Source: Actinomycetes bacterium (GTDB lineage Bacteria; Actinomycetota; Actinomycetes; Mycobacteriales; Mycobacteriaceae). Taken from it: 33,624 nt of DNA. Under the pieces are notes generated by a model. The model did not search any database, was not told the origin of the DNA, and saw only the letters and a list, made by a program, of their open reading frames with translations. The stretch covers positions 1 through 33,624 of the forward strand of contig JAKOYE010000215.1 in NCBI GenBank assembly GCA_029780675.1. The letters run 5' to 3'. Positions 1-8,529 of this stretch are shown here, piece by piece. Position numbers and translations under genes: made by a program. Numbering within the stretch: the first letter of the stretch is position 1; the number at the start of each line of letters is the position of its first letter.

Positions 1-1130
1 GCGAACGACCAGCTGAAGGACAGATGCTGGGCCAGCACCCCCACCCCCAACGACCCGACGATCGAACCGAAGTCCGACATCATCTGAAAGGTCGCGATGG
101 CGGTGCCGCCGCGGGCCTTCCCGATGACATCGGCGACGGCGGCCTGCTGCGGCGCGTTGAAGATGCCGGAGGCCGCGCCGGCGAAGACCGCCTCCGCCAA
201 AAACCACGGCAGCGAGGGCGCCAGCCCTAGCGCGGCCGTGGACAGACCGGCCAGGGCGAGGCCGGCGATCATCAACGGCCGGCGGCCGATCCGATCCGAC
301 AACCGCCCGCTGGGGATGACGGCGATCACGTTGCCGACGGCGAAGGCGGTCAGAGCGAGGCCGGCGACTCCCGGGCTCTGTCGCAGCCCCTCCGCCACGA
401 ACAACGGCACCAGTGCGAACCGCAGTCCGAACATGGACCATCCGGTGGCGAAATTGGACAGCAAAGCCGCACGGTAGGCGCGATGACGCAGGGCAACCCG
501 CACCGTGACGGTCAACTCCTCCTTACCTGCGGGCGCGGCCACCGGCGATGTGCGCAGGCTCACCACCACCACCACCGCAGCGATCAATAGCAGCACCCCG
601 TAGATGACGAACGGCGCGCTCAAACCGAGTCCGGCGGTCAGCGCCCCGACAATCGGGCCGGCGACCGAGCCGACCAGAAACGCCCCGGAGAACATGCCGG
701 CCACCCGTCCGCGGGCGTCATGCGGGCTCATCCGGATCATCAGTCCGAGCGCGGAGACGAAGAACATCGTCGAACCGATGCCACCGATCGCGCGGTAGAC
801 GAGCAGTTGCCAGTAGGTGTGCGCGAAGGCGCAGGCGGCCGTCGACACCGCCACGATGAGCACTCCGGCGACGTAGACCTGCCGCTCACCCAGTCGCTGG
901 ATCAGCAGGCCGGTGGGCGGGGCGGCGCACAGTCGCATCACCGCGAAGGCCGTGATCACGAAGGTCGCCGCACTGAGGCTCACCCCGAAGTGGCGGGCCA
1001 ATTGCGGCAGTACGGGCGCCACCACCCCGTAGCCGAGCGCGATGACCGCATTCGCGCCGATGAGCGCCCACACCTCGTGCGGAAGCCGATGTCCTGCCTG
1101 CTGATCGGCTCCCCGGGCGATTGAGCTCAC
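1..1130 (-). CDS. MFS transporter, partial (C-terminus cut by window edge)
   Basis: About 376 codons are visible, read from GTG at 1130 leftwards off the window. The translation is a run of hydrophobic helices typical of the major facilitator superfamily; substrate unknown. A predicted helix containing [20 protein letters not shown] is near the N-terminus, and the central loop carries the MFS motif-A-like sequence [11 protein letters not shown] before a further helix. At least ten membrane segments can be counted. The GTG start overlaps the TGA stop of pgm (GTGA, 1127–1130), so it is probably translated by coupling with phosphoglucomutase in one transcript. Most likely a drug/metabolite efflux-type carrier of the inner membrane; which solute is not readable from sequence. 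The start follows from the overlap and from the position of the first helix. Confidence 0.88.
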   Translation of the reverse strand, partial: MSSIARGADQQAGHRLPHEVWALIGANAVIALGYGVVAPVLPQLARHFGVSLSAATFVITAFAVMRLCAAPPTGLLIQRLGERQVYVAGVLIVAVSTAACAFAHTYWQLLVYRAIGGIGSTMFFVSALGLMIRMSPHDARGRVAGMFSGAFLVGSVAGPIVGALTAGLGLSAPFVIYGVLLLIAAVVVVVSLRTSPVAAPAGKEELTVTVRVALRHRAYRAALLSNFATGWSMFGLRFALVPLFVAEGLRQSPGVAGLALTAFAVGNVIAVIPSGRLSDRIGRRPLMIAGLALAGLSTAALGLAPSLPWFLAEAVFAGAASGIFNAPQQAAVADVIGKARGGTAIATFQMMSDFGSIVGSLGVGVLAQHLSFSWSF

Positions 1131-2761
1131 CCGATGACTGTATTCACCAGCTCCCGGGCGGCTGCCTGGACCTCGGCCAGATGCTCGGCGCCCTTGAAGG
1201 ACTCCGCGTAGATCTTGTAGACGTCCTCGGTTCCGGACGGCCGGGCGGCGAACCAGCCGTTGGCGGTGGTCACTTTCAACCCGCCGAGCGAAGCACCGTT
1301 GCCCGGGGCTGCGGTGAGCTTGGCGGTGATCGGTTCGCCGGCCAACTCGGTGGCGGTGACCTGCTCGGCCGACAACTTGGCCAGCCGGGCCTTCTGTTCG
1401 CGGTCGGCCGGCGCATCGACCCGGGCGTACACCGGGGCCCCGTAGCGGCCGGCCAGTTCGGCATAACGCTGCGACGGTGTCTGCCCGGTGGCGGCCAGCA
1501 TCTCCGAGGCCAGCAGGGCCAGGATGATGCCGTCCTTGTCGGTGGTCCACACCGACCCGTCGCGGCGCAGGAACGACGCCCCGGCGGACTCCTCCCCACC
1601 GAAGCCGATCGTGCCGCCGATCAAGCCGTCGACGAACCACTTGAAGCCGACCGGCACCTCGATCAGCTGCCGGCCCAGTCCGGCCACCACCCGGTCGATG
1701 ATCGAGGAACTGACCGCGGTCTTGCCGACGGCCACACCGGACGGCCAGTCCGGGCGGTGCGAGAAGAGGTAGTCGATGGCGGCGGCCAGGTAGTGGTTGG
1801 GGTTGAGCAACCCGCCGTCGGGCGTGACGATGCCGTGGCGGTCTGCGTCGGCGTCATTGCCGGTGGCGATCTGATAGCGGTCCCGGTTGGCGATCAACGA
1901 CGCCATCGCGTTGGGCGAACTGCAGTCCATCCGGATCTTGCCGTCGGTATCGAGGGTCATGAACCGCCACGTCGCGTCCACCAACGGATTGACCACCGTC
2001 AGCTCCAGTCCGTGGCGTTCGGCGATGGCCGCCCAGTAGTCCACGCTGGCCCCACCCAGTGGGTCGGCACCGATCCGGATGCCCTCGGCGCGGATGGCGT
2101 GGATGTCGACCACGTTCGGCAGGTCGGCGACGTAGGCGTCGAGGTAGTCATGGCGGGTCGCATGGGTCAGCGCCCGGGCCAGCGACACCCGCTTCACATC
2201 AGCCAGCCCGTTTCGCAGAATCTCGTTGGCGCGCTTGGCAATCACCGATGTGGCATCGGTGTCCGCCGGACCACCGTTGGGTGGGTTGTACTTGAAGCCG
2301 CCGTCGCGTGGCGGGTTGTGCGACGGGGTGACGACGATTCCGTCGGCCAGGTGAGTGTCGCGACCCCGGTTGTAGGTGAGGATGGCGTGGCTGACCGCCG
2401 GGGTCGGGGTGTAGCGATCCGCCGCGTCGATCAGCACCGCGACGTCATTGGCGGCCAGCACCTCCAGCGCCGTAGCCCAGGCCGGCTCGGACAGACCGTG
2501 GGTATCGCGGCCGAGGAACAGCGGCCCGGTGGTGCCCTGCGCGGTGCGGTATTCGGCGATGGCCTGGGTGGTGGCCAGGATGTGCGTCTCATTGAACGCC
2601 GCGTCCAGGCTGGAGCCCCGGTGCCCGGACGTCCCGAAGGCAACCTGCTGAGCGACGTCATCGGGGTCGGGGGTCACCGTGTAATACGCGCTCACCAGAT
2701 GGGGCACGTCGATCAGGTCCTCGGGCTGCGCCGGCTGTCCGGCGCGGGGATTGGCCGCCAT
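1127..2761 (-). CDS. pgm: Phosphoglucomutase (alpha-D-glucose phosphate-specific)
   Basis: This 544-residue cytosolic enzyme interconverts glucose 1-phosphate and glucose 6-phosphate, feeding glycogen, trehalose and cell-wall sugar nucleotides. Diagnostic motifs are in order: substrate-binding FGTSGHRG near residue 42, the phosphoserine loop TPSHNP (Ser147), the metal loop DADADRHG near 300, the sugar-specificity loop GEESAGASF, and the phosphate-binding [12 protein letters not shown] near the C-terminus. Length and N-terminus ([16 protein letters not shown]) match mycobacterial PgmA (Rv3068c type, about 547 residues), which fixes the start at 2761 rather than the in-frame ATG at 2770 or 2812. 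The sequence CAGAAT lies 7 nt before the ATG and could be a weak -10 of a leaderless mRNA. It is divergent from the crcB operon and coupled to the MFS gene downstream. Confidence 0.96.
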   Translation of the reverse strand: MAANPRAGQPAQPEDLIDVPHLVSAYYTVTPDPDDVAQQVAFGTSGHRGSSLDAAFNETHILATTQAIAEYRTAQGTTGPLFLGRDTHGLSEPAWATALEVLAANDVAVLIDAADRYTPTPAVSHAILTYNRGRDTHLADGIVVTPSHNPPRDGGFKYNPPNGGPADTDATSVIAKRANEILRNGLADVKRVSLARALTHATRHDYLDAYVADLPNVVDIHAIRAEGIRIGADPLGGASVDYWAAIAERHGLELTVVNPLVDATWRFMTLDTDGKIRMDCSSPNAMASLIANRDRYQIATGNDADADRHGIVTPDGGLLNPNHYLAAAIDYLFSHRPDWPSGVAVGKTAVSSSIIDRVVAGLGRQLIEVPVGFKWFVDGLIGGTIGFGGEESAGASFLRRDGSVWTTDKDGIILALLASEMLAATGQTPSQRYAELAGRYGAPVYARVDAPADREQKARLAKLSAEQVTATELAGEPITAKLTAAPGNGASLGGLKVTTANGWFAARPSGTEDVYKIYAESFKGAEHLAEVQAAARELVNTVIG

Positions 2762-2782
2762 GGGCGCCATTCTGCACCGCCA

Positions 2783-2810
2783 GAGGCCATACTTACTGCC
2801 TGTTGGCCTC
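2783..2810. promoter_or_regulatory. 7-bp inverted repeat in the pgm/crcB divergent promoter region
   Basis: GAGGCCA (2783–2789) and TGGCCTC (2804–2810) are perfect inverted arms separated by 14 nt. They sit between the divergent pgm and crcB starts and just before the crcB1 ribosome-binding site. The geometry fits an operator or a weak RNA hairpin. No bound protein can be named. Confidence 0.35.
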
Positions 2811-2825
2811 ATGAGGGGAACGTCG

Positions 2826-3224
2826 TTGTTCGGTCACGACAATCGTGAGCTGGCGGCGGTGTTCGCCGGCGGCGCGATCGGCACGCTTGCCCGCGCGGTC
2901 CTGGCGACACTGATGCCCGTGCACCCCGGGCACTGGCCGTGGGCCACCTTCACGGTCAACATCGTCGGCGCGTTCATCCTCGGATTCGTGACAACCCGGT
3001 TGCTGGAACGTCTCCCGCTGTCGGCCTACCGGCGCCCACTGCTGGGCACCGGACTGTGCGGCGGGTTGACCACGTTCTCCACGATGCAGGTGGAGACGTT
3101 GCAGATGATCGAGCGCCAGGAGTACCGGCTCGCCGCCGGATACACCGTGGTCAGCATCGTCGCCGGGTTGCTGGCCGTGTATGCGGCGACAGCGCTGGTG
3201 CGCAAGGTCAGTGTGCGGTCATGA
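2826..3224 (+). CDS. crcB1: Fluoride efflux channel subunit CrcB/Fluc (first of a pair)
   Basis: A 132-residue, four-helix inner-membrane protein of the CrcB/Fluc family, which exports fluoride passively. Family signatures are visible: a GGxxGTLAR segment near the N-terminus, [13 protein letters not shown] in helix 2, and [15 protein letters not shown], which contains the TTFST stretch lining the fluoride path. TTG at 2826 is chosen because it has a GAGGGGAA ribosome-binding site 5 nt upstream and because the first residues (LFGHDNREL) line up with the Rv3069-type start. An in-frame ATG lies at 2811 but overlaps the ribosome-binding site. The stop is 25 bp before crcB2. In organisms with two short crcB genes the products usually form a heterodimer with antiparallel topology, which is the likely arrangement here. 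Confidence 0.93.
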   Translation: MFGHDNRELAAVFAGGAIGTLARAVLATLMPVHPGHWPWATFTVNIVGAFILGFVTTRLLERLPLSAYRRPLLGTGLCGGLTTFSTMQVETLQMIERQEYRLAAGYTVVSIVAGLLAVYAATALVRKVSVRS

Positions 3225-3249
3225 AAACTTCCGCGAGGAGCACCGAGGC

Positions 3250-3618
3250 ATGACGAACACCCTGATGTGGGCCGGGGTGATGATCCTGGGCGGGCTGGGT
3301 TCGGTCGCCCGCTTCGTCGTCGACCGCGCCGTCGCGCGCCGGGCCGCCCGGTCCTTCCCCTTCGGCACCCTGACCGTCAACGTCACCGGCGCCGTGCTGC
3401 TCGGCTTCATCACCGGGCTCGCCCTGAGTCATCCGATCGCGCTGCTTCTCGGCACCGGCTTCGTCGGCGCCTTCACCACCTTCTCCACCTGGATGTTCGA
3501 GACCCAGCGACTCACCGAGGAGCGCCAGCTGCGGCCCGCGCTGGCCAATATCGTGGTTTCCGTCGTGTTCGGGATTGCCGCAGCCGCAGCCGGGCAGGCG
3601 ATCGCGGTCCGGCTATGA
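3250..3618 (+). CDS. crcB2: Fluoride efflux channel subunit CrcB/Fluc (second of a pair)
   Basis: A 122-residue, four-helix CrcB/Fluc paralogue. It has the GGLGSVARFVVDR N-terminal signature, FGTLTVNVTGAVLLGF, and GFVGAFTTFSTWMFE with the fluoride-path Phe/Thr/Ser cluster. AGGAG at 3236–3240 lies upstream of ATG 3250. It is shorter than crcB1 and diverges strongly from it, as expected of two subunits inserted in opposite orientation. The stop overlaps the start of the DUF190 gene by four bases (ATGA), implying translational coupling. It corresponds to Rv3070 in the M. tuberculosis order. Confidence 0.94.
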   Translation: MTNTLMWAGVMILGGLGSVARFVVDRAVARRAARSFPFGTLTVNVTGAVLLGFITGLALSHPIALLLGTGFVGAFTTFSTWMFETQRLTEERQLRPALANIVVSVVFGIAAAAAGQAIAVRL

Positions 3619-4700
3619 GCGACGTCGCACTGAAACTGACCGCGTACTTCGCCGAACGGGAGCGCAGCGGCTCCCGGTTCCTGGCCGAGGCGATGTTCGA
3701 ACTGTTCGCCGATCGGCGGGTGACGACGAGTGTCATGCTGCGCGGGATTTCGGGCTTCGGTCAGCAGCACATCCTGCGCAGCGACCAGTCACTGACCCTG
3801 TCCGAGGATCCGTCGGTGGCGGTCGCCGCGGTCGACCGCGCCGAGACCATCGGCTCGCTTGTCGGTGACGTCGCCGGTATGACCACCTCCGGACTCATCA
3901 CCCTGGAGCGCGCGCACCTGCTCGACGGCGACGTGGCGTCTATGCCACTCCCGGCCGGCTCGGTCAGCGGCGACGCCGTGAAACTGACGATCTACGTCGG
4001 CCGGAATCGCCGGACGAACGGGATGCCGACCTACAAGGCGGTATGCGACGTTCTGCACCGCCATCGGTTCGCGGGCGCATCGGTGTTCCTCGGGGTTGAC
4101 GGCACCGTACGCGGAGAGCGCCGGCGTGCGCATTTCATCGGCCGCAACGTTGACATCCCGATGATGATCATCGCCATCGGCGACGCAACGCAGGTTCAGC
4201 GGTGTGCGTCCGATCTGGCCGCGCTGTTGACCCAACCGCTCGTCACCACCGAACGGGTCCGGCTGTGCAAACGCTATGGGCGATTGCTGGCCACGCCGCC
4301 CGCCATGCCCGATGTCGACGGCAACGGCCGGCCACTGTGGCAGAAGCTGATGATCTTCACCTCCGAGCATGACCGCAGCAACGGCGCACCGTTACACCGC
4401 GCGCTCGTTCGAAGGCTCTGGCAGTCGGGTGCGGCCAGCGGAGCGACGGTGCTGCGCGGCGTCTGGGGCTTTTCCGGTGACCACAAACCCCACGGCGACA
4501 CGCTGATTCAACTGGGCCGTCGGGTACCGGTGATGACGGTGGTGGTCGGCAGCCCGGGCAGTATGGCCCGCAGCTTCGACATCGTCGATGAACTCACCCC
4601 CGAGCACGGCCTGGTCACCTGCGAAATGGTGCCCGCACTACTCGCCGTCCACGGCGGTCGGCGTCACGGCAGCACCGATCTCACCGACTACCGCTACTGA
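3615..4700 (+). CDS. Triple DUF190 (PII-like fold) protein in the fluoride operon
   Basis: This 361-residue soluble protein contains three DUF190 units. Unit 1 spans about residues 5–105 (KLTAYFAERERSG to AVDRAE). Unit 2 spans about 121–225 (KLTIYVGRNRRTNGMPTY onward). Unit 3 spans about 243–340 (KLMIFTSEHDRSNGAPLH, ending PVMTVVVGSP). Each has the opening strand, a SGASVLRG-type turn (ISGFG, VFLGVDG, VWGFSG) and the closing strand of the PII-like ferredoxin fold. DUF190 proteins are recurrent partners of crcB and are thought to sense or modulate, but no biochemical role is established. The start overlaps the crcB2 stop (ATGA, 3615–3618). It is the Rv3071 counterpart. A trimer-in-one-chain, mimicking a trimeric PII ring, is my inference. 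Confidence 0.9.
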   Translation: MSDVALKLTAYFAERERSGSRFLAEAMFELFADRRVTTSVMLRGISGFGQQHILRSDQSLTLSEDPSVAVAAVDRAETIGSLVGDVAGMTTSGLITLERAHLLDGDVASMPLPAGSVSGDAVKLTIYVGRNRRTNGMPTYKAVCDVLHRHRFAGASVFLGVDGTVRGERRRAHFIGRNVDIPMMIIAIGDATQVQRCASDLAALLTQPLVTTERVRLCKRYGRLLATPPAMPDVDGNGRPLWQKLMIFTSEHDRSNGAPLHRALVRRLWQSGAASGATVLRGVWGFSGDHKPHGDTLIQLGRRVPVMTVVVGSPGSMARSFDIVDELTPEHGLVTCEMVPALLAVHGGRRHGSTDLTDYRY

Positions 4701-4736
4701 CCGGCGCCGGGGACGGTCTGGACGGGGACTGCGCGG

Positions 4737-5081
4737 CTAGTGCGCGGCGCGGCTGTCGGCCAGCACCGTCAGCAACACCACCGCATCCTCGTCGGCGTGT
4801 AGTCCGTGCCGTTCGGCGGGCAGGACCAGCAGGTCACCGACCGCCCCGCACCATTCCTCGGTAGCGGTGTTGACCCGAACCCGGCCACGCAACACCTGAA
4901 GGGTGGCCTGGCCCGGACTCTCGTGGTCGGCGAGGCCTTGGCCCGCGACGAGAGCGATGACGGTCTGCCGCAGCATGTGGTCGTGACCACCGTGCACCGT
5001 GTGGGCGGCCCGGCCGCTTTTCGCGGCGTGCGCCGCCACGAGCTGTTCGTCGGCCAACTCGGTTAGCGACACTGACTCCAT
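4737..5081 (-). CDS. Small single-domain cupin protein
   Basis: A 114-residue cytosolic protein with one cupin barrel. The first cupin motif is degenerate but recognisable (ADHESPGQATLQVLRGRVRV, about residues 51–70), followed by the second (GAVGDLLVLPAERHGLHADED, about 80–100) with one His in the position of the second metal-binding motif. A His/Glu set (H53, E54, H92, H95) could bind a metal. AGGAGG sits 6 nt before ATG 5081. It lies 15 bp downstream of the membrane-protein gene and probably shares its transcript. The substrate is unknown; such small cupins include redox- and stress-related proteins and sensors. It converges with the DUF190 gene, with only 36 bp between them. Confidence 0.8.
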   Translation of the reverse strand: MESVSLTELADEQLVAAHAAKSGRAAHTVHGGHDHMLRQTVIALVAGQGLADHESPGQATLQVLRGRVRVNTATEEWCGAVGDLLVLPAERHGLHADEDAVVLLTVLADSRAAH

Positions 5082-5096
5082 AACGCCTCCTTCGGC

Positions 5097-5528
5097 TCAG
5101 GCCAGCAGCAGGATGCCGCCCACCAACAGTCCCAACACTTTCACCAACTCGAACCCGACATACACGAAATGGGCGTGCGAGCGCCCGGACTGCGCGACGG
5201 CCGGATCTGCCAGGGCGGCATCGGAACGCCGCGTCAGGGCCGGCCGCACGCCCACGACCTGCGCACCCAGGGCCGCCACCGCCACCACAATGGCGATCAG
5301 CGCACCGGTTCGGGCATGGCCCAGCACCAGCGCGCCGAGCGCGGCGGCCGCCAGCACCACCTCGCAGATGTTCAGGGCCCGGAACACCAACCGTCCGATC
5401 CCCAGACCAAGCTGAATGGTCACGCCGGGAGCCCGGAACTTCAGCGGCGCTTCCAGAAACGAGATCGCCAGCACCATCCCAAGCCAGACGAAGACAGCGG
5501 CGACCGCCACTGCGAGATAGCCGTTCAC
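5097..5528 (-). CDS. Four-helix membrane protein of unknown function
   Basis: A 143-residue integral membrane protein starting at GTG 5528, with an AGAGG-type ribosome-binding site upstream. Four hydrophobic segments are predicted at about residues 3–24, 50–70, 72–92 and 122–142. The first is followed by a conserved-looking loop, FLEAPLKFRAPGV, and the third by a charged stretch with three Arg. The layout (short helix, FLEAP loop, GLGIGRLVFRAL helix) resembles TMEM205/DUF4149-type proteins, but I cannot confirm membership. It precedes the cupin gene by 15 bp in the same direction, so the two are likely co-transcribed. No function is assigned. Confidence 0.78.
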   Translation of the reverse strand: MNGYLAVAVAAVFVWLGMVLAISFLEAPLKFRAPGVTIQLGLGIGRLVFRALNICEVVLAAAALGALVLGHARTGALIAIVVAVAALGAQVVGVRPALTRRSDAALADPAVAQSGRSHAHFVYVGFELVKVLGLLVGGILLLA

Positions 5529-5682
5529 CCCTCGATCCTCTCACCCGTACTCAGATACCGGAACAGGGTCGGGCGCGCCGCGTATGTGACGCGGACACGG
5601 CACTGCCGCCATTGCCTCCCCGAATCCCCCCAACATGGCCGCCTGGAGACAGCACCGCTGTCCGACGGCACGAAGGAGACCC

Positions 5683-6407
5683 ATGGCTGCGATTCACTTC
5701 ATCTCGGGTCTGCCCCGATCGGGATCCACCTTGCTGGCGGCGTTGTAACGAGTTTTCGGTCTTCATCGACGACGCCAAGCGCGAGCGCATCCTGCACGGA
5801 TTGTTCGACAACTACTACGCCGACTGCCCCGCCGAGGTCATCTTCGACACCAGCAGGGCCTGGTGCGGGTGGATGCCGGCCATCGCCCGACTGTTCCCCG
5901 AAGCCAAGGTCATCGCCTGCGTCCGCGACGTGTCCTGGGTCGTCGGCAGCATCGAAAAGCTGGCCCAGCGCAACGTTTTCAGCCCCTCGTCGATCTTCAA
6001 CTATTCGGCCGGCGGGACGGTCTACACCCGCGCCAACGCCATCGTCGCCGCCGACGGACTGGTCGGCGGCCCGTATGACGCCCTCAAGCAGGCCTGCTAC
6101 GGCGCACAGCGTGATCGCCTGCTGTTGGTGCAGTACGAGTCCTTGACCGCCGACCCGGGCATGACCCTGCGTGCCATCTACGACTTCCTCGGCGAACCGT
6201 GGTTCGAGCACGATTTCAAACCGGATCGACTACGACGTCTCCGAATTCGACGAGTGCGCCGGTACGCCTGGACTGCATACGGTTCGCGGCCAGGTCAAGG
6301 CCGAGTCTCGCGAAACCTTGCTGCCGCCAGAGCTTTTCAATCGGTTCATCCACGACGCATTCTGGCGTGACCCGACGCGGACGCCCGCCGGTCTGCGGGT
6401 GGTGTAG
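5683..6407 (+). pseudogene. Sulfotransferase family pseudogene (internal deletion plus frameshift)
   Basis: ATG 5683, with AAGGAG upstream, opens a sulfotransferase: residues 4–18 contain the 5'-phosphosulfate (PAPS) loop in HFISGLPRSGSTLLAAL. The frame then stops at TAA 5746–5748. Similarity resumes in the +1 frame at NEFSVFIDDAKRERI and runs through the 3'-phosphate-binding region (ACVRDVSWVVGS, about 5913–5950). A second shift occurs near 6225. There, removing one A from the AAA of TTCAAACC would restore DFNRIDYDVSEFDE and lead to the natural end at 6407. Compared with relatives I recall, about 30 codons between the PAPS loop and NEFS are missing, so the first lesion is a deletion rather than a simple frameshift. 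It is not expected to make an active enzyme. It would have transferred sulfate from PAPS to a hydroxyl or sugar acceptor. Confidence 0.88.
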
Positions 6408-6434
6408 GCCCGGCGGAATGCGCCGCGATCGCGG

Positions 6435-6698
6435 TCAGATGTTCCGAGACCTCTGTCCGGTAAACCAGGCCAGTCGGCGGCGGACCAGGATCGTGTAGGG
6501 CCTGCCGTCCGCCATGACGCGCGGAAAGCCACGGTGCACAAGGGTGTAGCCGGCTTTCCCCAGTACCCGGACCTCGTCATCGAAAATCCCCCTTGGGATC
6601 ACAGCCTCCACGCCGCCGGCTTTCGATCTGACGGTGATCTTTCCGATCTCGATCCGGGCGTGCAGAATCTCCGTCTGTCGTCTCAGCTGACTGAACAC
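6435..6698 (-). CDS. Small hypothetical protein
   Basis: An 87-residue reading frame from GTG 6698, with GGGGGA about 10 nt upstream. The protein is basic, with no signal peptide or membrane segment. It has a β-rich look in the middle (IEIGKITVRSKAGGVEAVIP) and a C-terminal ADGRPYTILVRRRLAWFTG. Codon third positions are GC-rich, as in a real mycobacterial gene, and no opposing frame explains the region. I do not recognise a family. It lies between two pseudogenes and could itself be a remnant of a longer gene. Confidence 0.45.
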   Translation of the reverse strand: MFSQLRRQTEILHARIEIGKITVRSKAGGVEAVIPRGIFDDEVRVLGKAGYTLVHRGFPRVMADGRPYTILVRRRLAWFTGQRSRNI

Positions 6699-6736
6699 CT
6701 AAGCTAAGTCCCCCATTCGATCCCACAGTCCCAGGG

Positions 6737-6756
6737 GATCCGGCCGACCCCGGATC
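6737..6756 (-). terminator. Possible rho-independent hairpin after the PGRS pseudogene
   Basis: GATCCGG (6737–6743) and CCGGATC (6750–6756) form a perfect 7-bp stem with a 6-nt loop. It sits 13 bp beyond the stop codon of the PGRS gene on the minus strand. No U-tract follows, so this would be a tract-less mycobacterial-type terminator at best. Confidence 0.3.
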
Positions 6757-6768
6757 AGCCGGATGCTT

Positions 6769-8418
6769 CTACCCCGGCTGCGGGCTGAAGCTCGCATAGA
6801 ACCGCCGACCCTGCGGATCGAGGTAGGCGTTGATCTGTCGTCCGGTTACGACGTCCTCCACCGCGAGTCCCAGCAGAGTTCCGACGGGTTGTCCGGTGAC
6901 CGGGTTTCGCTGCACCGAACCGTCCACTTCGACGAACGTGACCACCTGGCCGCCGTCGAGGTCATTGGTGACGGCGACGCTGTGATCGCTGCTCGGCACC
7001 GTGAACGGTCCGGGAGCCGCGCCGGGGGCTGTCGGATCGTTGCCGGGACCCCCGGGGTTGTACACCGGCGAATACCCGCCGGACGACGGCATCCGCACGC
7101 TCGTCAGCCTCGCGACAGCTGCCGGATCCCCGGCGAGAATGACGTCGTAGTAGTTGTCGTGGTCCTCGACGTAGGCGGCGTTCTCGGGAACTCCGGCCTG
7201 GGCCAGGTCCGCCAGTCCGATGACGGTGATCGTGCCGAAACTCCCGACGGTCACCGGGACGTTCGCCTCGGTGATCAGGACGGTCTGCCCGTCGTCGGCG
7301 GCGGCCTCCAGGATGAAGTGTACCGGGAGAACTCGCTGGGCATCAGACTGGCGATCCCGTCCGGGGAGAATCCCGCGCTGGTGTACAGCCGCAACCGGTA
7401 CTGGGCCTGGTCCCCGTACAGATCCGATCCGCTCTTGTCCTGCGATGCCAGGCTGACGCCGATCGGCCCACCCTCGCCGAGGTTGCTGAAGTAGTTGAGT
7501 TTGGCCGCCACCAGGCGCGGCCCGTTGCCGGTGACGTACGGGTTGGAACCGGCCTGGCTGAGTCCGACCGCGGACCCAGAACCGATAACCACCCCGCCGA
7601 TCCACCGTCGCCGCCGGCGCCACCCGCCTGGCCATATGCCGTCCCTGCGCCGCCGGCACCACCACTGCCGCCGTTGCCGATGAACAGGCCGCCGCGCCCG
7701 CCGGCACCGCCGTCACCACCGTCGGTTCCGTCACCCCCGTCGCCACCGTTCCCGATCCAGCCGGCTGTGCCACCGTTTCCGCCGTTGAAGCCGTTGCCGC
7801 CGTCGCCCAGCAGCCCGCCGTTACCGCCGTCGCACGGACCCGTCGGACATGTCTCGGCGGTCCAGGAGTAGCCACTGCCGATCAACAGTCCGGCGTTGGG
7901 ATGCGCCGCCGTTCCATTCCCGAAGAAGATCCGGACGACCGACGTGAACGGATCCGATGCGGCGTGGGCTGTCTTATTGCTCTGCAGCGCAGCCGGATTC
8001 GTGAGGGGAGCCGATTCGGCGGCGACCGGTACAGCCCTCCCCGGCGATACCGGCGACACGTCGCGGCGGACACTCACCCGAGATCCGCGGCCACCGCATT
8101 CAGTCCCGGCGGCGCCGACAGGGTTCCGTGTACGGCGGCGCTTCGCCGGGTCTGCGTCACGGCGGGGTTGCCATTGCCCCCTCTCGCCAGTCGGACGTCG
8201 GACGCCGGACCGGCCGTGCGGCGAGTGGCGGGCGTGCTGCCCGGCCGGCCCGCAGGCCTGGCCGCTGACGCCGATCGTCCCGGGTCCGCCGATGCCGACG
8301 GCGGTCCGGAGGTATCGCCATCCGCGGCCGCGGCCGGCACCCACGCCGTCAGCGATCCCACGCCGAGGAAAAAAGCCAACGCGCCTATCCGACCGACCGA
8401 TCCGCCGTGCGTCATCAC
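6769..8418 (-). pseudogene. PGRS-repeat surface protein, broken by three frameshifts
   Basis: From GTG/ATG 8418/8415 (GAGGGG ribosome-binding site) the frame encodes a secretion signal (VGRIGALAFFLGVGSLTAW) and a Pro/Ser/Ala-rich linker, then stops at 8074. In the next frame follow DPFTSVVRIFFGNGTAAHPN, GLLIGSGYSWTAE and Gly-Gly-X PGRS repeats (about 7970–7590). A third frame carries a non-repeat C-terminal domain (SGSAVGLSQAGSNPYV to PSEFSRY, 7590–7320), and the first frame returns with HFILEAAADDGQTV through to the stop at 6769. Each shift equals one missing base. At 7320 an added C (TACCAC) would join SRY to HFIL. Intact, it would be a roughly 550-residue secreted PGRS protein with a C-terminal globular domain of unknown role. 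Decay is likely; assembly error in this GC-rich repeat is the alternative. Confidence 0.82.
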
Positions 8419-8529
8419 TACCCCTCAGCCGCCGAGCACCATAGGTCTCGGAGCCTAGCGAGGTCATGACCCAAAGGCTGACGTATCAGGCGTAGATCTG
8501 CCCGCGTGCGGGGACAGTGCCGCCGACGG

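Noticed and set aside
2762..2825. Fluoride riboswitch upstream of crcB1
   Set aside because: The gap is too short and the conserved pseudoknot sequences are not seen on the plus strand.
1121..2848. 575-codon open frame on the plus strand opposite pgm
   Set aside because: It is a mirror of the GC-rich third positions of pgm; the minus-strand protein has all phosphoglucomutase motifs, and the plus frame has no domain.
8419..8529. σF-type promoter linking the RsbW-like domain to a stress regulon (also looked for in 9817–10024)
   Set aside because: No GGTTT–GGGTA pair with suitable spacing in either gap; only a σA-like candidate at 9931–9958.
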